A stretch of 64,000 nucleotides of DNA, taken from NCBI GenBank assembly GCA_017544805.1, contig JAFYDK010000067.1, positions 1 to 64,000 on the forward strand, read 5' to 3'. Shown here in pieces: positions 14,237 to 22,934 of the stretch (position 1 is the stretch's first letter; the number at the start of each line of letters is the position of its first letter). The notes under the pieces were generated by a model, which saw nothing but the letters and a program-made list of their open reading frames with translations, searched no databases and was not told the DNA's origin. This DNA is from Bacteroidales bacterium (lineage in GTDB: Bacteria; Bacteroidota; Bacteroidia; Bacteroidales; UBA3824). Both the position numbers and the translations under genes were made by a program.

Positions 14237-15514
14237 ATGCTGTTAGTAAAAACGATTGTAGACAATCCGGAATTTGTCATTGAGCGTTTAGCAATTAAAA
14301 ACCGTGATGCAAGGGCTTCGGTTGAAAAAATAGTTGCTTTGGACAAAGAAAAACGTGAAATCCAGAAGCAATTAGAAGACAACAAAGCAGAACAAAATGC
14401 TTTAGCTAAAAAAATCGGCGAATTTTTCAAAGCCGGCAACAAAGATGAAGCCGATAAAGCCAAAAACCGTTCTACGGAACTCAAGAATATTATCAAAGAG
14501 CAGGAAGATAAGTTTCAGGCTTTGGACAAAGAATTGAACGATACGTTGGTTCTTCTTCCTAACCTTCCTTACGAACTTGTTGCTCCCGGCAAATCGGCCG
14601 AGGATAATGTTGAAATCCGTCGCGGTGGCGAAAATCCTAATTTTGATGGTTTTGAACCGCTTTGCCACTGGGATTTGGCTAAAAAATACGATATTATAGA
14701 TTTTGCAACTGGTGTTAAAATCACTGGTGCAGGATTTCCCCTTTACAAAGGCAAAGGTGCAAAACTTCAACGCGCTTTGATTAATTTCTTCCTTGATGAG
14801 GCAGAAAAATCAGGTTATCAAGAAGTTGAGCCGCCTGTTTTGGTAAACGAGGCTTCGGGTTTCGGTACGGGTCAGTTACCTGACAAAGAGGGTCAGATGT
14901 ATCACTGTGAGGTTGATAATTTGTATCTTGTTCCCACGGCAGAGGTTCCCGTTACGAATATTTACCGTGACGAAATTCTTGATGTTAAGCAACTTCCTAT
15001 CAAACATTGTGCTTATACACCTTGTTTCCGTCGTGAGGCAGGCAGTTATGGTTCAGACGTTAAAGGTCTTAACCGTTTGCACGAATTTGACAAAGTGGAA
15101 TTGGTTCAAATCGTTCACCCCGACAAGAGTTACAAAGCGTTGGACTTAATGGTTCTTCACGTTGAAAACTTGTTGAAAAAGTTGAAACTTCCTTACAGAA
15201 TTATCCGTCTTTGCGGTGGCGATATGAGTTTTACCTCTGCTATGACCTACGATTTTGAGGTTTGGTGCGCAGCTCAAGGCAAATGGCTTGAAGTAAGTTC
15301 GGTTTCTAACTTTGAAACATTCCAAGCTAACCGCTTAAAACTCCGTTTCAGGGACGAAGGCGACAAGAAAACAAAACTTTGTCATACCCTTAACGGTTCG
15401 GGTCTTGCATTGCCGAGAATTGTGGCTTCGATTTTGGAAAATTATCAAAAAGGCGACAAAATCGAAATTCCCGAAGTTTTAAGACAATATACACATTTTG
15501 ATTCTATTGAATAA
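14237..15514 (+). CDS. serS: Seryl-tRNA synthetase
   Basis: SerRS charges tRNA-Ser with serine. The 425-residue protein has the N-terminal coiled-coil arm (about 30-105, rich in Lys, Glu and Gln) that clamps the long variable arm of the tRNA, followed by the class II core. Motif 2 is seen as Cys-Phe-Arg-Arg-Glu-Ala-Gly-Ser-Tyr-Gly and motif 3 as Gly-Ser-Gly-Leu-Ala-Leu-Pro-Arg. Length and order are normal. It begins 24 bases after a hairpin and is closed by its own terminator, so it is probably monocistronic. Confidence 0.97.
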   Translation: MLLVKTIVDNPEFVIERLAIKNRDARASVEKIVALDKEKREIQKQLEDNKAEQNALAKKIGEFFKAGNKDEADKAKNRSTELKNIIKEQEDKFQALDKELNDTLVLLPNLPYELVAPGKSAEDNVEIRRGGENPNFDGFEPLCHWDLAKKYDIIDFATGVKITGAGFPLYKGKGAKLQRALINFFLDEAEKSGYQEVEPPVLVNEASGFGTGQLPDKEGQMYHCEVDNLYLVPTAEVPVTNIYRDEILDVKQLPIKHCAYTPCFRREAGSYGSDVKGLNRLHEFDKVELVQIVHPDKSYKALDLMVLHVENLLKKLKLPYRIIRLCGGDMSFTSAMTYDFEVWCAAQGKWLEVSSVSNFETFQANRLKLRFRDEGDKKTKLCHTLNGSGLALPRIVASILENYQKGDKIEIPEVLRQYTHFDSIE

Positions 15515-15742
15515 TAGTATTATTTTAAAATACTGACTATTAGTTTTTTTCTAATAGTTTTTGATGAAGATTTTTTGTCATAGTATTAAGTTCTGCGCTC
15601 TTGTCAGGCAGCCTTTTTTAGGATGTTTGCAGGGGCGCAGTTACTTTTTTTAGCTTTTGATGTTGTTATAATAAAAAAAACTCCAAAAAAATATTTTTTG
15701 TATTATCTTAAAAAATAAGTAGTTAAATAGTTTTATAAATAA
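15515..15742. other. Non-coding stretch between serS and the MraZ boxes
   Basis: After the serS terminator at 15536-15563 this stretch is AT-rich, with one G/C-richer patch at about 15592-15640 (GTTCTGCGCTCTTGTC and GCAGGGGCGCAG) that could form a weak hairpin. I see no reading frame of note. Together with the boxes and promoter that follow, it makes up a 309-bp gap. Confidence 0.5.
15536..15563 (+). terminator. Terminator of serS
   Basis: Arms ACTATTAG (15536-15543) and CTAATAGT (15551-15558) form a perfect 8-bp stem with a T-only loop and a T tail. Confidence 0.65.
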
Positions 15743-15799
15743 AAAGTGGCTGAAAGTGGTTGAAAGTGGTTGTAAAATGAATAATTATTTCTAATTTTG
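15743..15799 (+). promoter_or_regulatory. Three MraZ boxes overlapping the dcw cluster promoter
   Basis: Three direct repeats AAAGTGGCTG, AAAGTGGTTG and AAAGTGGTTG run head to tail at 15743-15772 with a 10-bp period. They match the GTGG-type direct repeats bound by MraZ upstream of its own gene. The last repeat supplies the TTG of a -33 element (15770-15772), 19 bp before the -7 box TAATTTTG (15792-15799). MraZ binding should therefore block RNA polymerase directly, giving autorepression of the cluster. Confidence 0.8.
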
Positions 15800-15823
15800 A
15801 GTGTTTTTTTAAAATGAACTATC

Positions 15824-16279
15824 ATGTGCATTTTTACGGGAGATTTTCAAATAAAAATTGACGCAAAAGGGCGTTTTGTCTTGCCTTCCGCATTTTTAGA
15901 GCAAGCGGAGAGCGAGGGAGGGCGTACTTTTGTTATCAAAAAAGACATCTACGAAAAATGCTTGATACTTTACACACAAAGCAGTTGGCGGGAGAGAGCT
16001 GAGGCTGTCAAAGCCCGTCTTAATCCTTTTAACAGACAACATAACAGCTTTTTGAGGGAGTTTTTCAAAGATACGGCAGAGGCCGCTTTGGACTCTAACA
16101 ACCGATTATTAGTTCCGAAACGGTTGGCGGAGGAGGTTTCGCTCGAAAAGGACATTATTGTTATCGGGTTAGGCGACAAAATTGAGCTTTGGAGTGAAGA
16201 AGTATTTAATAATTCACGGGTTTCACCTCAAGAGTTTGCTGCTATGGCGCAGGAACTTTTGGGTGGGGACTTGAATTAG
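15824..16279 (+). CDS. mraZ: Division/cell wall cluster transcriptional repressor MraZ
   Basis: MraZ is an oligomeric SpoVT/AbrB-like DNA-binding protein that represses the dcw operon. The 151-residue protein shows the family's two-fold repeat: Ile-Asp-Ala-Lys-Gly-Arg-Phe-Val-Leu-Pro near residue 12 and Leu-Asp-Ser-Asn-Asn-Arg-Leu-Leu-Val-Pro in the second half. The key Arg residues of both DxxGR-like motifs are kept, the second with Asn for Gly. It is the first gene after the three boxes it is expected to bind. Confidence 0.95.
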   Translation: MCIFTGDFQIKIDAKGRFVLPSAFLEQAESEGGRTFVIKKDIYEKCLILYTQSSWRERAEAVKARLNPFNRQHNSFLREFFKDTAEAALDSNNRLLVPKRLAEEVSLEKDIIVIGLGDKIELWSEEVFNNSRVSPQEFAAMAQELLGGDLN

Positions 16280-16321
16280 TTTTTTGTTATAAGAAAAAAA
16301 GAAAAAACTTAAAAAAATACT

Positions 16322-17236
16322 ATGGCTGAATATTTATATCATACTCCCGTTATGAAACGGGAATGTATCGAAGGCTTGGCGATAAAACCCTCTGGTGTTT
16401 ACGCTGACGTAACCTTTGGCGGAGGCGGACATTCAAGAGAAATTCTTAAACATTTAGGATCTCAGGGGCGGCTTTTTGTTTTTGACCAAGACTTAGATGC
16501 AGCCGATAATGTTCCTCAAGATGAGAGAATTGTGTTTTTCAGAAGTAATTTCAGATATTTCGCGCAGTTTTTGCGGCTTGCGGGCTGTGAAAAAATTGAC
16601 GGCATAATTGCTGACCTTGGAGTATCGAGTCATCATTTAGATGTTGCGGACAGAGGTTTTTCGTTCAGATTTGATGTGCCTTTGGATATGAGGATGAATC
16701 AAAATGCGGGTTTTGACGCAATGGAGCTTGTTAATACTTATGGTGCGGAATCCCTGAAAAAAATATTTTTAGAATACGGGGAAATCAAAAACGCATGGAA
16801 ACTTGCTCAAAACATAGTTTCTTATCGTGGAGCAAAAAAAATCGAAACGGTCGGCAATCTTATTGAAGCTGCCGGCAATTGCGTTCCGAAATTCAATGAA
16901 AACAAATACCTTGCTCAAATGTTTCAGTCTATTAGGATCGAAGTTAATAAGGAAATCGAGGTATTGCAAGAGTTCCTTTTAAGGACTGCCGGGGCGTTGA
17001 AACCGGGAGGAAGGTTTGTAATAATGACTTACCACTCGTTGGAGGACAGACCGGTGAAGAATTATCTTAAAACCGGAAATTTTCAAGGTAAGGAAGAAAA
17101 AGACGTTTACGGCAATTTGATTTCGCCATTTGAACTTGTTAATCGCAAGGTGATAATACCTTCGGACGAGGAGCTCGAAAAAAATCCGCGTTCTAGGAGT
17201 GCAAAATTAAGAATTGCCGAGCGCACTGTTTATTAA
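16322..17236 (+). CDS. rsmH: 16S rRNA (cytosine1402-N4)-methyltransferase
   Basis: RsmH (MraW) methylates C1402 of 16S rRNA using S-adenosylmethionine. The 304-residue protein has the SAM-binding Thr-Phe-Gly-Gly-Gly-Gly-His-Ser at 31-38, followed by the Ile-Ile-Ala-Asp-Leu-Gly-Val-Ser-Ser motif and the C-terminal Tyr-His-Ser-Leu-Glu-Asp-Arg. It lies 42 bases after mraZ, the standard order. Confidence 0.96.
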   Translation: MAEYLYHTPVMKRECIEGLAIKPSGVYADVTFGGGGHSREILKHLGSQGRLFVFDQDLDAADNVPQDERIVFFRSNFRYFAQFLRLAGCEKIDGIIADLGVSSHHLDVADRGFSFRFDVPLDMRMNQNAGFDAMELVNTYGAESLKKIFLEYGEIKNAWKLAQNIVSYRGAKKIETVGNLIEAAGNCVPKFNENKYLAQMFQSIRIEVNKEIEVLQEFLLRTAGALKPGGRFVIMTYHSLEDRPVKNYLKTGNFQGKEEKDVYGNLISPFELVNRKVIIPSDEELEKNPRSRSAKLRIAERTVY

Positions 17237-17273
17237 TGAAAAGAACTATAAAAAAATTAGACTCAAAAATTAA

Positions 17274-18005
17274 ATGACGTTGGACGAAGATTTATTAAAC
17301 AACGAGGAAAACGACAAAACAGATGAAAATCAAGAAAATGAAAATGACCGGCAAATTCTGAACGAGGCTTACGATAGAGTTTCGTCCTCGGGAAAAATTC
17401 CTTCGCTTGACGATTATTTCAATACGGGGCAGGAATTAGGCGATCCTTTCAGTATTTCTGACACTCAGGGCGGTATCGGAAAGAATTTGGGCGATCCGGA
17501 ATTTTCTTCATTTCGTTTCAATGACGATGGTGTTAATTATGAAAACGAGGAGGAGAATCAAACCGAAGAGCCTGAGGCGGGAAAGCTTCAAGAGCCGGAA
17601 ACGTTCAATCTTAAATCCATTATCGACGGAAGTTTTTTCGTTCAGGAGAGATTTTCCAAAATTTTCCCGTTTATATTGTTTTTGGTTGCAATAGCGATTG
17701 TGTATATTTCAAACCGTAATATTGCCGAATCGCTGATAAAACGAAATATTGTTTTAAGGCAGGAGGTCAGAGAGTTGAAAGCGGAATCTATCACGATAGC
17801 CGCCGAACTTATGAATATTAGTAAGGAAACTGAAATTGCAAAACGTATTGCGCAAAAACAATTAGGTATTTACGAGCAAAAAGAACCGCCTAAAATTTTT
17901 GTTATTGAAAAGTTTAAGAGGGCTGATTCCTTGAAAACTTCCGTTAACAAAAAGGATAAAAATGCGAATTACTTCAAGGATTTTGAAGACGAATTTAAAA
18001 AATGA
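17274..18005 (+). CDS. FtsL-like divisome protein with long acidic cytoplasmic N-terminus
   Basis: The 243-residue protein takes the ftsL position between rsmH and ftsI. An acidic, low-complexity N-terminal region (about 1-120, rich in Glu, Asp and Asn) would be cytoplasmic. A single membrane segment follows at about 130-146 (Phe-Pro-Phe-Ile-Leu-Phe-Leu-Val-Ala-Ile-Ala-Ile-Val), then a short coiled coil with Leu and Glu heptads and a basic tail. Topology and position match FtsL, which links FtsB/FtsQ to FtsW/FtsI. The N-terminal extension is far longer than in classical FtsL (about 100-120 residues total). The gene ends 4 bases before the ftsI start. Confidence 0.75.
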   Translation: MTLDEDLLNNEENDKTDENQENENDRQILNEAYDRVSSSGKIPSLDDYFNTGQELGDPFSISDTQGGIGKNLGDPEFSSFRFNDDGVNYENEEENQTEEPEAGKLQEPETFNLKSIIDGSFFVQERFSKIFPFILFLVAIAIVYISNRNIAESLIKRNIVLRQEVRELKAESITIAAELMNISKETEIAKRIAQKQLGIYEQKEPPKIFVIEKFKRADSLKTSVNKKDKNANYFKDFEDEFKK

Positions 18006-18009
18006 ACGA

Positions 18010-20145
18010 ATGACGGAGTCGAATATAAAACGGAATATAACTATCAAATTGTTTTTGATATACGGCTTAATGGTGTTGGCTTTGATTGCTGTTGTCATCA
18101 AAATTATTGTTCTTCAGTCTCAGGACCCTGATACATGGAAAGATCAGATGCTGACAATCAAAGAGAGTGCTATTGAACCGTTAAGAGGCGATGTTTGTGA
18201 TACTTACGGAAGGGTTTTAGCGACCTCCATGCCGCTTTATACTGTCCGTTGGGATTTAACGATAAAGCCTTTGGATACCTCGTACAATAAGTATATTGAC
18301 ACTTTGTGTGCTTGTATGAGCGGACTTTTCAAGGACAAAACCGCTAAAGAGTACAAAGAATATTTTGAAGCGGGTCGCAAATCCAAACGCAATACATATT
18401 TCCTTGTGAAAGACAAGGTAAGTTTTACGCAGGTTAATGCGTTGAAGAAATTTCCGATTTTTAAGTTCGGAAGATATTCAGGCGGTATTATCATAGAACA
18501 GAATTATTCGAGGGTTTTGCCGCATAAATCTTTGGCACAAAGAACAATAGGTTATGTTAATAGTTCCGGCTCGGCTGTCGGAATGGAAGGTGCTTTCAAT
18601 GATATTTTGTACGGAAAAGTCGGCATGAAACTTCTTGAAAAACTGCCTTCCGGTGATTATCACCCCGTAAATTCTTTTTATGCGGGGGAGGACGAAATTG
18701 AGCCTGAGGACGGTAAAGATGTTATTTCTACGATTAACGTTAATATTCAGGATATAGCCGAAAAAAGTTTGTTACGACAGCTTACGCGGCATCATGCAAA
18801 ACATGGTTGCGTTATTGTAATGGAGGTTAAAACGGGAAAAATCCGTGCGATTGCCAATCTTGATATGCAGAAAGATAGTGTAAGTTACGGTGAAAAATTT
18901 AATTCAGCCGTCGGAACGGCTATGGAGCCGGGTTCGACCTTTAAGTTAGCTACGCTTATAACCGTTATGGAAAAAACGGGTTGCAGTATAGACGATTCGA
19001 TTGACATTGGCGACGGAACTTTTACGATTTATAATCATACGATTAAGGATGACCACTTGATGGTCGGAAAACATTCCATAAGGGAAATTTTTGAAAAATC
19101 TTCTAACGTTGGAATGTCAAAACTTGTTTACGAAACTTTTAAGGATAATAGTTCCGAATTTGTGGACAGGCTTTATCAAATGCACCTTAATAAATTAACG
19201 GGAATAGAAATTCCCGGTGAGGCAATGCCTTACATAAAATATACTGACGATAAATTATGGTCTGGTGTATCTTTGGCGCAGATGTCCTACGGTTATGAAG
19301 TATCGCTTTCACCGCTTCAGACTTTGGTTTTTTATAATGCCATTGCTAACAACGGCGTTATGTTGAAGCCTCATTTGTTGGAGGCAGTACGTTCGCACGG
19401 TGAGATTACGAGTATTGTAGAGCCGGAGATTCTTAACTCGTCGATTTGCAGCAAAGAAACTTTGGAAAAAGCTCATATTTTGTTGAGGGGAGTTGTGGAA
19501 AACGGAACGGCAAAAAATATTAAATCCGATAAATATTCAATTGCAGGCAAAACCGGTACGGCTCAGATTGCAAAAGGTAAATCGGGTTATAAAGATGAAA
19601 CGGGTATTTCGTATTTGGCATCGTTTGTGGGATATTTCCCCGCCGAGAAACCGAAATATTCATGTATCGTCGTAATCAGTACGCCGACTAAGTTTTCATA
19701 TTACGGAAGTACTGTTGCGTGTCCTGTGTTTAAGGATATTGCTGACAAATTGTATTCTCAGGATAAGGAATTGCACGTCGGCAAAGATTTTTATTTGCTC
19801 AACGGTAACGACCAAAGGCATTTACCCGTAGCTAAGGGCGGCGACAGAGCAGTGTTGGACAGACTTTTCAGCACGTTTAATATTATGGCAGAAAATGTTG
19901 AAAATTCAAATACGCCTTTTGTTTATACCTCCAAAGGTAACAATGCGGTAAGGCTTGACCCCGTTTCAACGCGCAAAACCGTTATGCCTGATGTCAGGGG
20001 TATGGGATTAAGAGATGCGATGTATATTTTAAGAACTAACAATCTTAACGTTACGGTTATCGGTAGGGGCATGGTCAGAAAACAATCTGTTTCTCCCGGT
20101 GCTGCTATTAAATCCGGTACGAAAGTAACGATTGAGTTAGGATAA
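18010..20145 (+). CDS. ftsI: Septal peptidoglycan transpeptidase (PBP3-type) with PASTA domain
   Basis: FtsI cross-links septal peptidoglycan. The 711-residue protein has an N-terminal membrane anchor (about 11-35), a PBP dimerisation domain and a transpeptidase domain with Ser309-Thr-Phe-Lys312 (SxxK), Ser364-Ser-Asn366 (SxN) and Lys514-Thr-Gly516 (KTG), all complete. A C-terminal PASTA domain of about 55 residues follows, starting Met-Pro-Asp-Val-Arg-Gly. I chose the ATG at 18010 because it lies just after the ftsL-like stop and starts directly before the membrane anchor; an upstream in-frame ATG at 17962 would overlap the preceding gene by 44 bases. Confidence 0.95.
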   Translation: MTESNIKRNITIKLFLIYGLMVLALIAVVIKIIVLQSQDPDTWKDQMLTIKESAIEPLRGDVCDTYGRVLATSMPLYTVRWDLTIKPLDTSYNKYIDTLCACMSGLFKDKTAKEYKEYFEAGRKSKRNTYFLVKDKVSFTQVNALKKFPIFKFGRYSGGIIIEQNYSRVLPHKSLAQRTIGYVNSSGSAVGMEGAFNDILYGKVGMKLLEKLPSGDYHPVNSFYAGEDEIEPEDGKDVISTINVNIQDIAEKSLLRQLTRHHAKHGCVIVMEVKTGKIRAIANLDMQKDSVSYGEKFNSAVGTAMEPGSTFKLATLITVMEKTGCSIDDSIDIGDGTFTIYNHTIKDDHLMVGKHSIREIFEKSSNVGMSKLVYETFKDNSSEFVDRLYQMHLNKLTGIEIPGEAMPYIKYTDDKLWSGVSLAQMSYGYEVSLSPLQTLVFYNAIANNGVMLKPHLLEAVRSHGEITSIVEPEILNSSICSKETLEKAHILLRGVVENGTAKNIKSDKYSIAGKTGTAQIAKGKSGYKDETGISYLASFVGYFPAEKPKYSCIVVISTPTKFSYYGSTVACPVFKDIADKLYSQDKELHVGKDFYLLNGNDQRHLPVAKGGDRAVLDRLFSTFNIMAENVENSNTPFVYTSKGNNAVRLDPVSTRKTVMPDVRGMGLRDAMYILRTNNLNVTVIGRGMVRKQSVSPGAAIKSGTKVTIELG

Positions 20146-20182
20146 AAAATTGACAATCAACAATTAAAAAAATTGAAATATT

Positions 20183-21640
20183 ATGGAACTGAAAAAAATA
20201 TTTGAACGCATTAAAATACTTGAAGTTCACGGCGTTATGGATAATGTAGAAATCCATGATGTTACGGCAGACTCAAGGAAAATCAACGATAATACTTTGT
20301 TTGTTGCCGTAAAAGGAACAAAAGCTGACGGACACGCTTTTATCGGTGATGTCGTTAAAAAAGGAGTTAAAGCTGTGGTTTGCGAGGAATTTCCTCAAGA
20401 TTTTTCGCAAAACGTTTGTTATATCAAAGTTGAGGATAGTCATGACGGTTTAGGAAAAATTGCATCAGCTTTTTATGGCTATCCCTCTGAAAAACTCTCG
20501 CTTGTAGGCGTTACGGGAACTAATGGCAAAACAACGACGGCTACATTGCTTTATCAACTTTTTAGAGCTGCCGGTTTTAAATCGGGTTTGCTCTCTACCG
20601 TTGAAAACTATGTTGAAACCGAAGTTTTTCCGACCTCTAACACAACGCCCGATCCTTTGACTATAAATTCGCTTCTCTCGAAAATGGTTGAAAAGGGTTG
20701 CAGTTATTGTTTTATGGAGGTTAGTTCGCACTCCGTGGTTCAAAAAAGAATTTCGGGCTTGAAATTCAAACTCGCGATTTTTTCAAACATTACGCTTGAC
20801 CATTTGGATTATCACAAGACGTTTCAGGAGTATATCAAAGCTAAAAAAATGTTTTTTGACAATCTTGATGAAGAGGCTTTTGCGCTTACTAACGGTGATG
20901 ACAAAAACGGCAAAGTCATGGTTCAAAATACTAAAGCCCAAGTTAAGACTTACGGTTTGAAAGGTTTTTATGATTTCAACGCTTCGATTTTGGAATGTGG
21001 TTTTGAGGGTATGCTGCTCAATATTTGCGGCAAAGAGATGTGGAGTTTCTTGCCGGGAGTTTTCAATGCTTATAATCTTTTGGCGGTTTATTCTTCGGCT
21101 GTTTTGTTGGGATTGACTCAAGACGAGGTTTTAACGAAATTGAGTGCATTACATTCTGTTAAAGGCAGGTTTGATATAGTTAATATTAACAAAATAACGG
21201 CCATTGTGGATTATGCGCACACGCCCGATGCTTTGGAAAATGTGTTGAATACGATTAACAATATCAGAAAAGATTTGTGTTCGCCCACGACACTAATAAC
21301 GGTTTGCGGTTGCGGTGGCGATCGTGACAAATCGAAACGTCCGTTGATGGCGCAGATAGCTTGCAAACTTTCAGACAAGGTGATTTTAACTTCGGATAAT
21401 CCGCGAACTGAAAATCCTGATAGCATTTTGGACGATATGTTTGCGGGGCTTAAAAGTGAGGATTTAAGAAAGTCTGTTCGTATAACAGACAGAAAATCAG
21501 CTATTCAGACGGCAAGCATGATGGCAAAACCCGGCGATATTATTCTTATTGCCGGCAAAGGTCATGAAAACTATCAGGAAATTAACGGTGTTAAACATCA
21601 TTTTGACGATAAAGAAATTGTTACGGCGGCATTGTCGTAG
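20183..21640 (+). CDS. murE: UDP-MurNAc-tripeptide synthetase (meso-diaminopimelate-adding type)
   Basis: MurE adds the third amino acid to UDP-MurNAc-L-Ala-D-Glu. The 485-residue protein has the ATP-binding Gly-Thr-Asn-Gly-Lys-Thr-Thr at 112-118 and the three Mur ligase domains. The Asp-Asn-Pro-Arg motif in the C-terminal domain (in Thr-Ser-Asp-Asn-Pro-Arg-Thr-Glu) indicates meso-diaminopimelate as substrate, as expected in Bacteroidota. It is 37 bases after ftsI and in the same operon. Confidence 0.96.
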   Translation: MELKKIFERIKILEVHGVMDNVEIHDVTADSRKINDNTLFVAVKGTKADGHAFIGDVVKKGVKAVVCEEFPQDFSQNVCYIKVEDSHDGLGKIASAFYGYPSEKLSLVGVTGTNGKTTTATLLYQLFRAAGFKSGLLSTVENYVETEVFPTSNTTPDPLTINSLLSKMVEKGCSYCFMEVSSHSVVQKRISGLKFKLAIFSNITLDHLDYHKTFQEYIKAKKMFFDNLDEEAFALTNGDDKNGKVMVQNTKAQVKTYGLKGFYDFNASILECGFEGMLLNICGKEMWSFLPGVFNAYNLLAVYSSAVLLGLTQDEVLTKLSALHSVKGRFDIVNINKITAIVDYAHTPDALENVLNTINNIRKDLCSPTTLITVCGCGGDRDKSKRPLMAQIACKLSDKVILTSDNPRTENPDSILDDMFAGLKSEDLRKSVRITDRKSAIQTASMMAKPGDIILIAGKGHENYQEINGVKHHFDDKEIVTAALS

Positions 21641-21677
21641 AGTTGTTGTGTACAACGTCTGAAAAAAACGGATAAAA

Positions 21678-22934
21678 ATGTTATATTATTTATTTGACTA
21701 TTTACAGCAGTTTAATTTTCCGGGAGCGAGATTGTTCAGTTATATTTCGTTCCGTTCAGCAATGGCGGTTATTATATCGCTTGTTTTCACGATGTCGGCA
21801 GGAAAAAGGCTTATTGGATATTTGAGAAGAAAACAAGTTGGTGAAACTGTCAGAAGCCTTTATCTTGAAGGTCAGAATCAGAAAGCAGGAACGCCGACAA
21901 TGGGCGGAATAATTATTATTGGTGCGATTTTGTTGCCGGTGATTTTGTTGTGTGAATTAGGAAATATTTATATTATATTGCTGATTTTCACAACAATATG
22001 GCTTGGTATAATCGGTTTTGTAGACGATTATATCAAAATTTTCAGAAAAAATAAGGACGGTCTGAAAGGTACGTATAAACTTATCGGTCAGATTTTCTTG
22101 GGAATTGTTATCGGTACGGCTATTTATATGAGTCCCGATATTGTTGTCAGAGAAAACGTTAAGATTGAAACTCAAGACGTTAAGGAACTTTTGGAGGAGG
22201 CTCCCGTTCAAAAGGCTGTTTCCGGACAGCATAAAACCTATTCTGACGTTAAGTCTTTGAAAACCACCGTTCCTTTTCTGAAAAACAATGAGTTTGATTA
22301 CTCAAAAATAGTTTGGTTTTTAGACAGCAATAAATACGGATGGGTTGCCGGAATAATTTTTATTCTGATTGTAACCTTTATTATTACCGCAGTGTCGAAC
22401 GGCGCCAATATCACCGACGGTATTGACGGACTTGCCTCAAGTACTTCGGCGGTATCGGCTGCCACACTGCTTGTTTTTGCATACGTTTCGGGCAACGTGA
22501 TTTTTTCGCAGTACCTTAATATAATGTACATTCCCAAAGCGGGTGAATTAGTGGTTTTTACTTCGGCTTTTATCGGTGCGACGGTTGGCTTTTTGTGGTA
22601 CAATGCTTATCCGGCTCAAATTTTTATGGGCGATACCGGAAGTTTGACCATAGGTGGAATAATTGCCGTTTTAGCGGTTTTAATCAGAAAAGAACTTTTA
22701 ATACCGGTTTTCTGTGGGATATTCCTCGTTGAAAATCTGAGTGTTATGTTACAAGTTTGGTATTTTAAGCGGACAATTAAAAAATATGGTCAGGGATTGC
22801 ATTTGTTTTTGATGGCACCGCTTCATCATCATTTTCAGAAAAAAGGTATGCACGAATCTAAAATCGTTGCAAGGTTTCTGATTGTTGCAATTGTTTTGGC
22901 TGTGGTTTCAGTATTAACGTTAAAGATAAGATAA
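21678..22934 (+). CDS. mraY: Phospho-N-acetylmuramoyl-pentapeptide-transferase
   Basis: MraY is the integral membrane enzyme that makes lipid I from UDP-MurNAc-pentapeptide and undecaprenyl phosphate. The 418-residue protein has about ten membrane segments, the Val-Asp-Asp-Tyr-Ile-Lys catalytic loop, [10 protein letters not shown], and the Pro-Leu-His-His-His-Phe loop. A polar insert of about 50 residues lies at about 158-210 between membrane segments, which explains the length above the usual ~360 and is typical of Bacteroidota. Its TAA overlaps the murD ATG by one base (TAATG). Confidence 0.96.
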   Translation: MLYYLFDYLQQFNFPGARLFSYISFRSAMAVIISLVFTMSAGKRLIGYLRRKQVGETVRSLYLEGQNQKAGTPTMGGIIIIGAILLPVILLCELGNIYIILLIFTTIWLGIIGFVDDYIKIFRKNKDGLKGTYKLIGQIFLGIVIGTAIYMSPDIVVRENVKIETQDVKELLEEAPVQKAVSGQHKTYSDVKSLKTTVPFLKNNEFDYSKIVWFLDSNKYGWVAGIIFILIVTFIITAVSNGANITDGIDGLASSTSAVSAATLLVFAYVSGNVIFSQYLNIMYIPKAGELVVFTSAFIGATVGFLWYNAYPAQIFMGDTGSLTIGGIIAVLAVLIRKELLIPVFCGIFLVENLSVMLQVWYFKRTIKKYGQGLHLFLMAPLHHHFQKKGMHESKIVARFLIVAIVLAVVSVLTLKIR

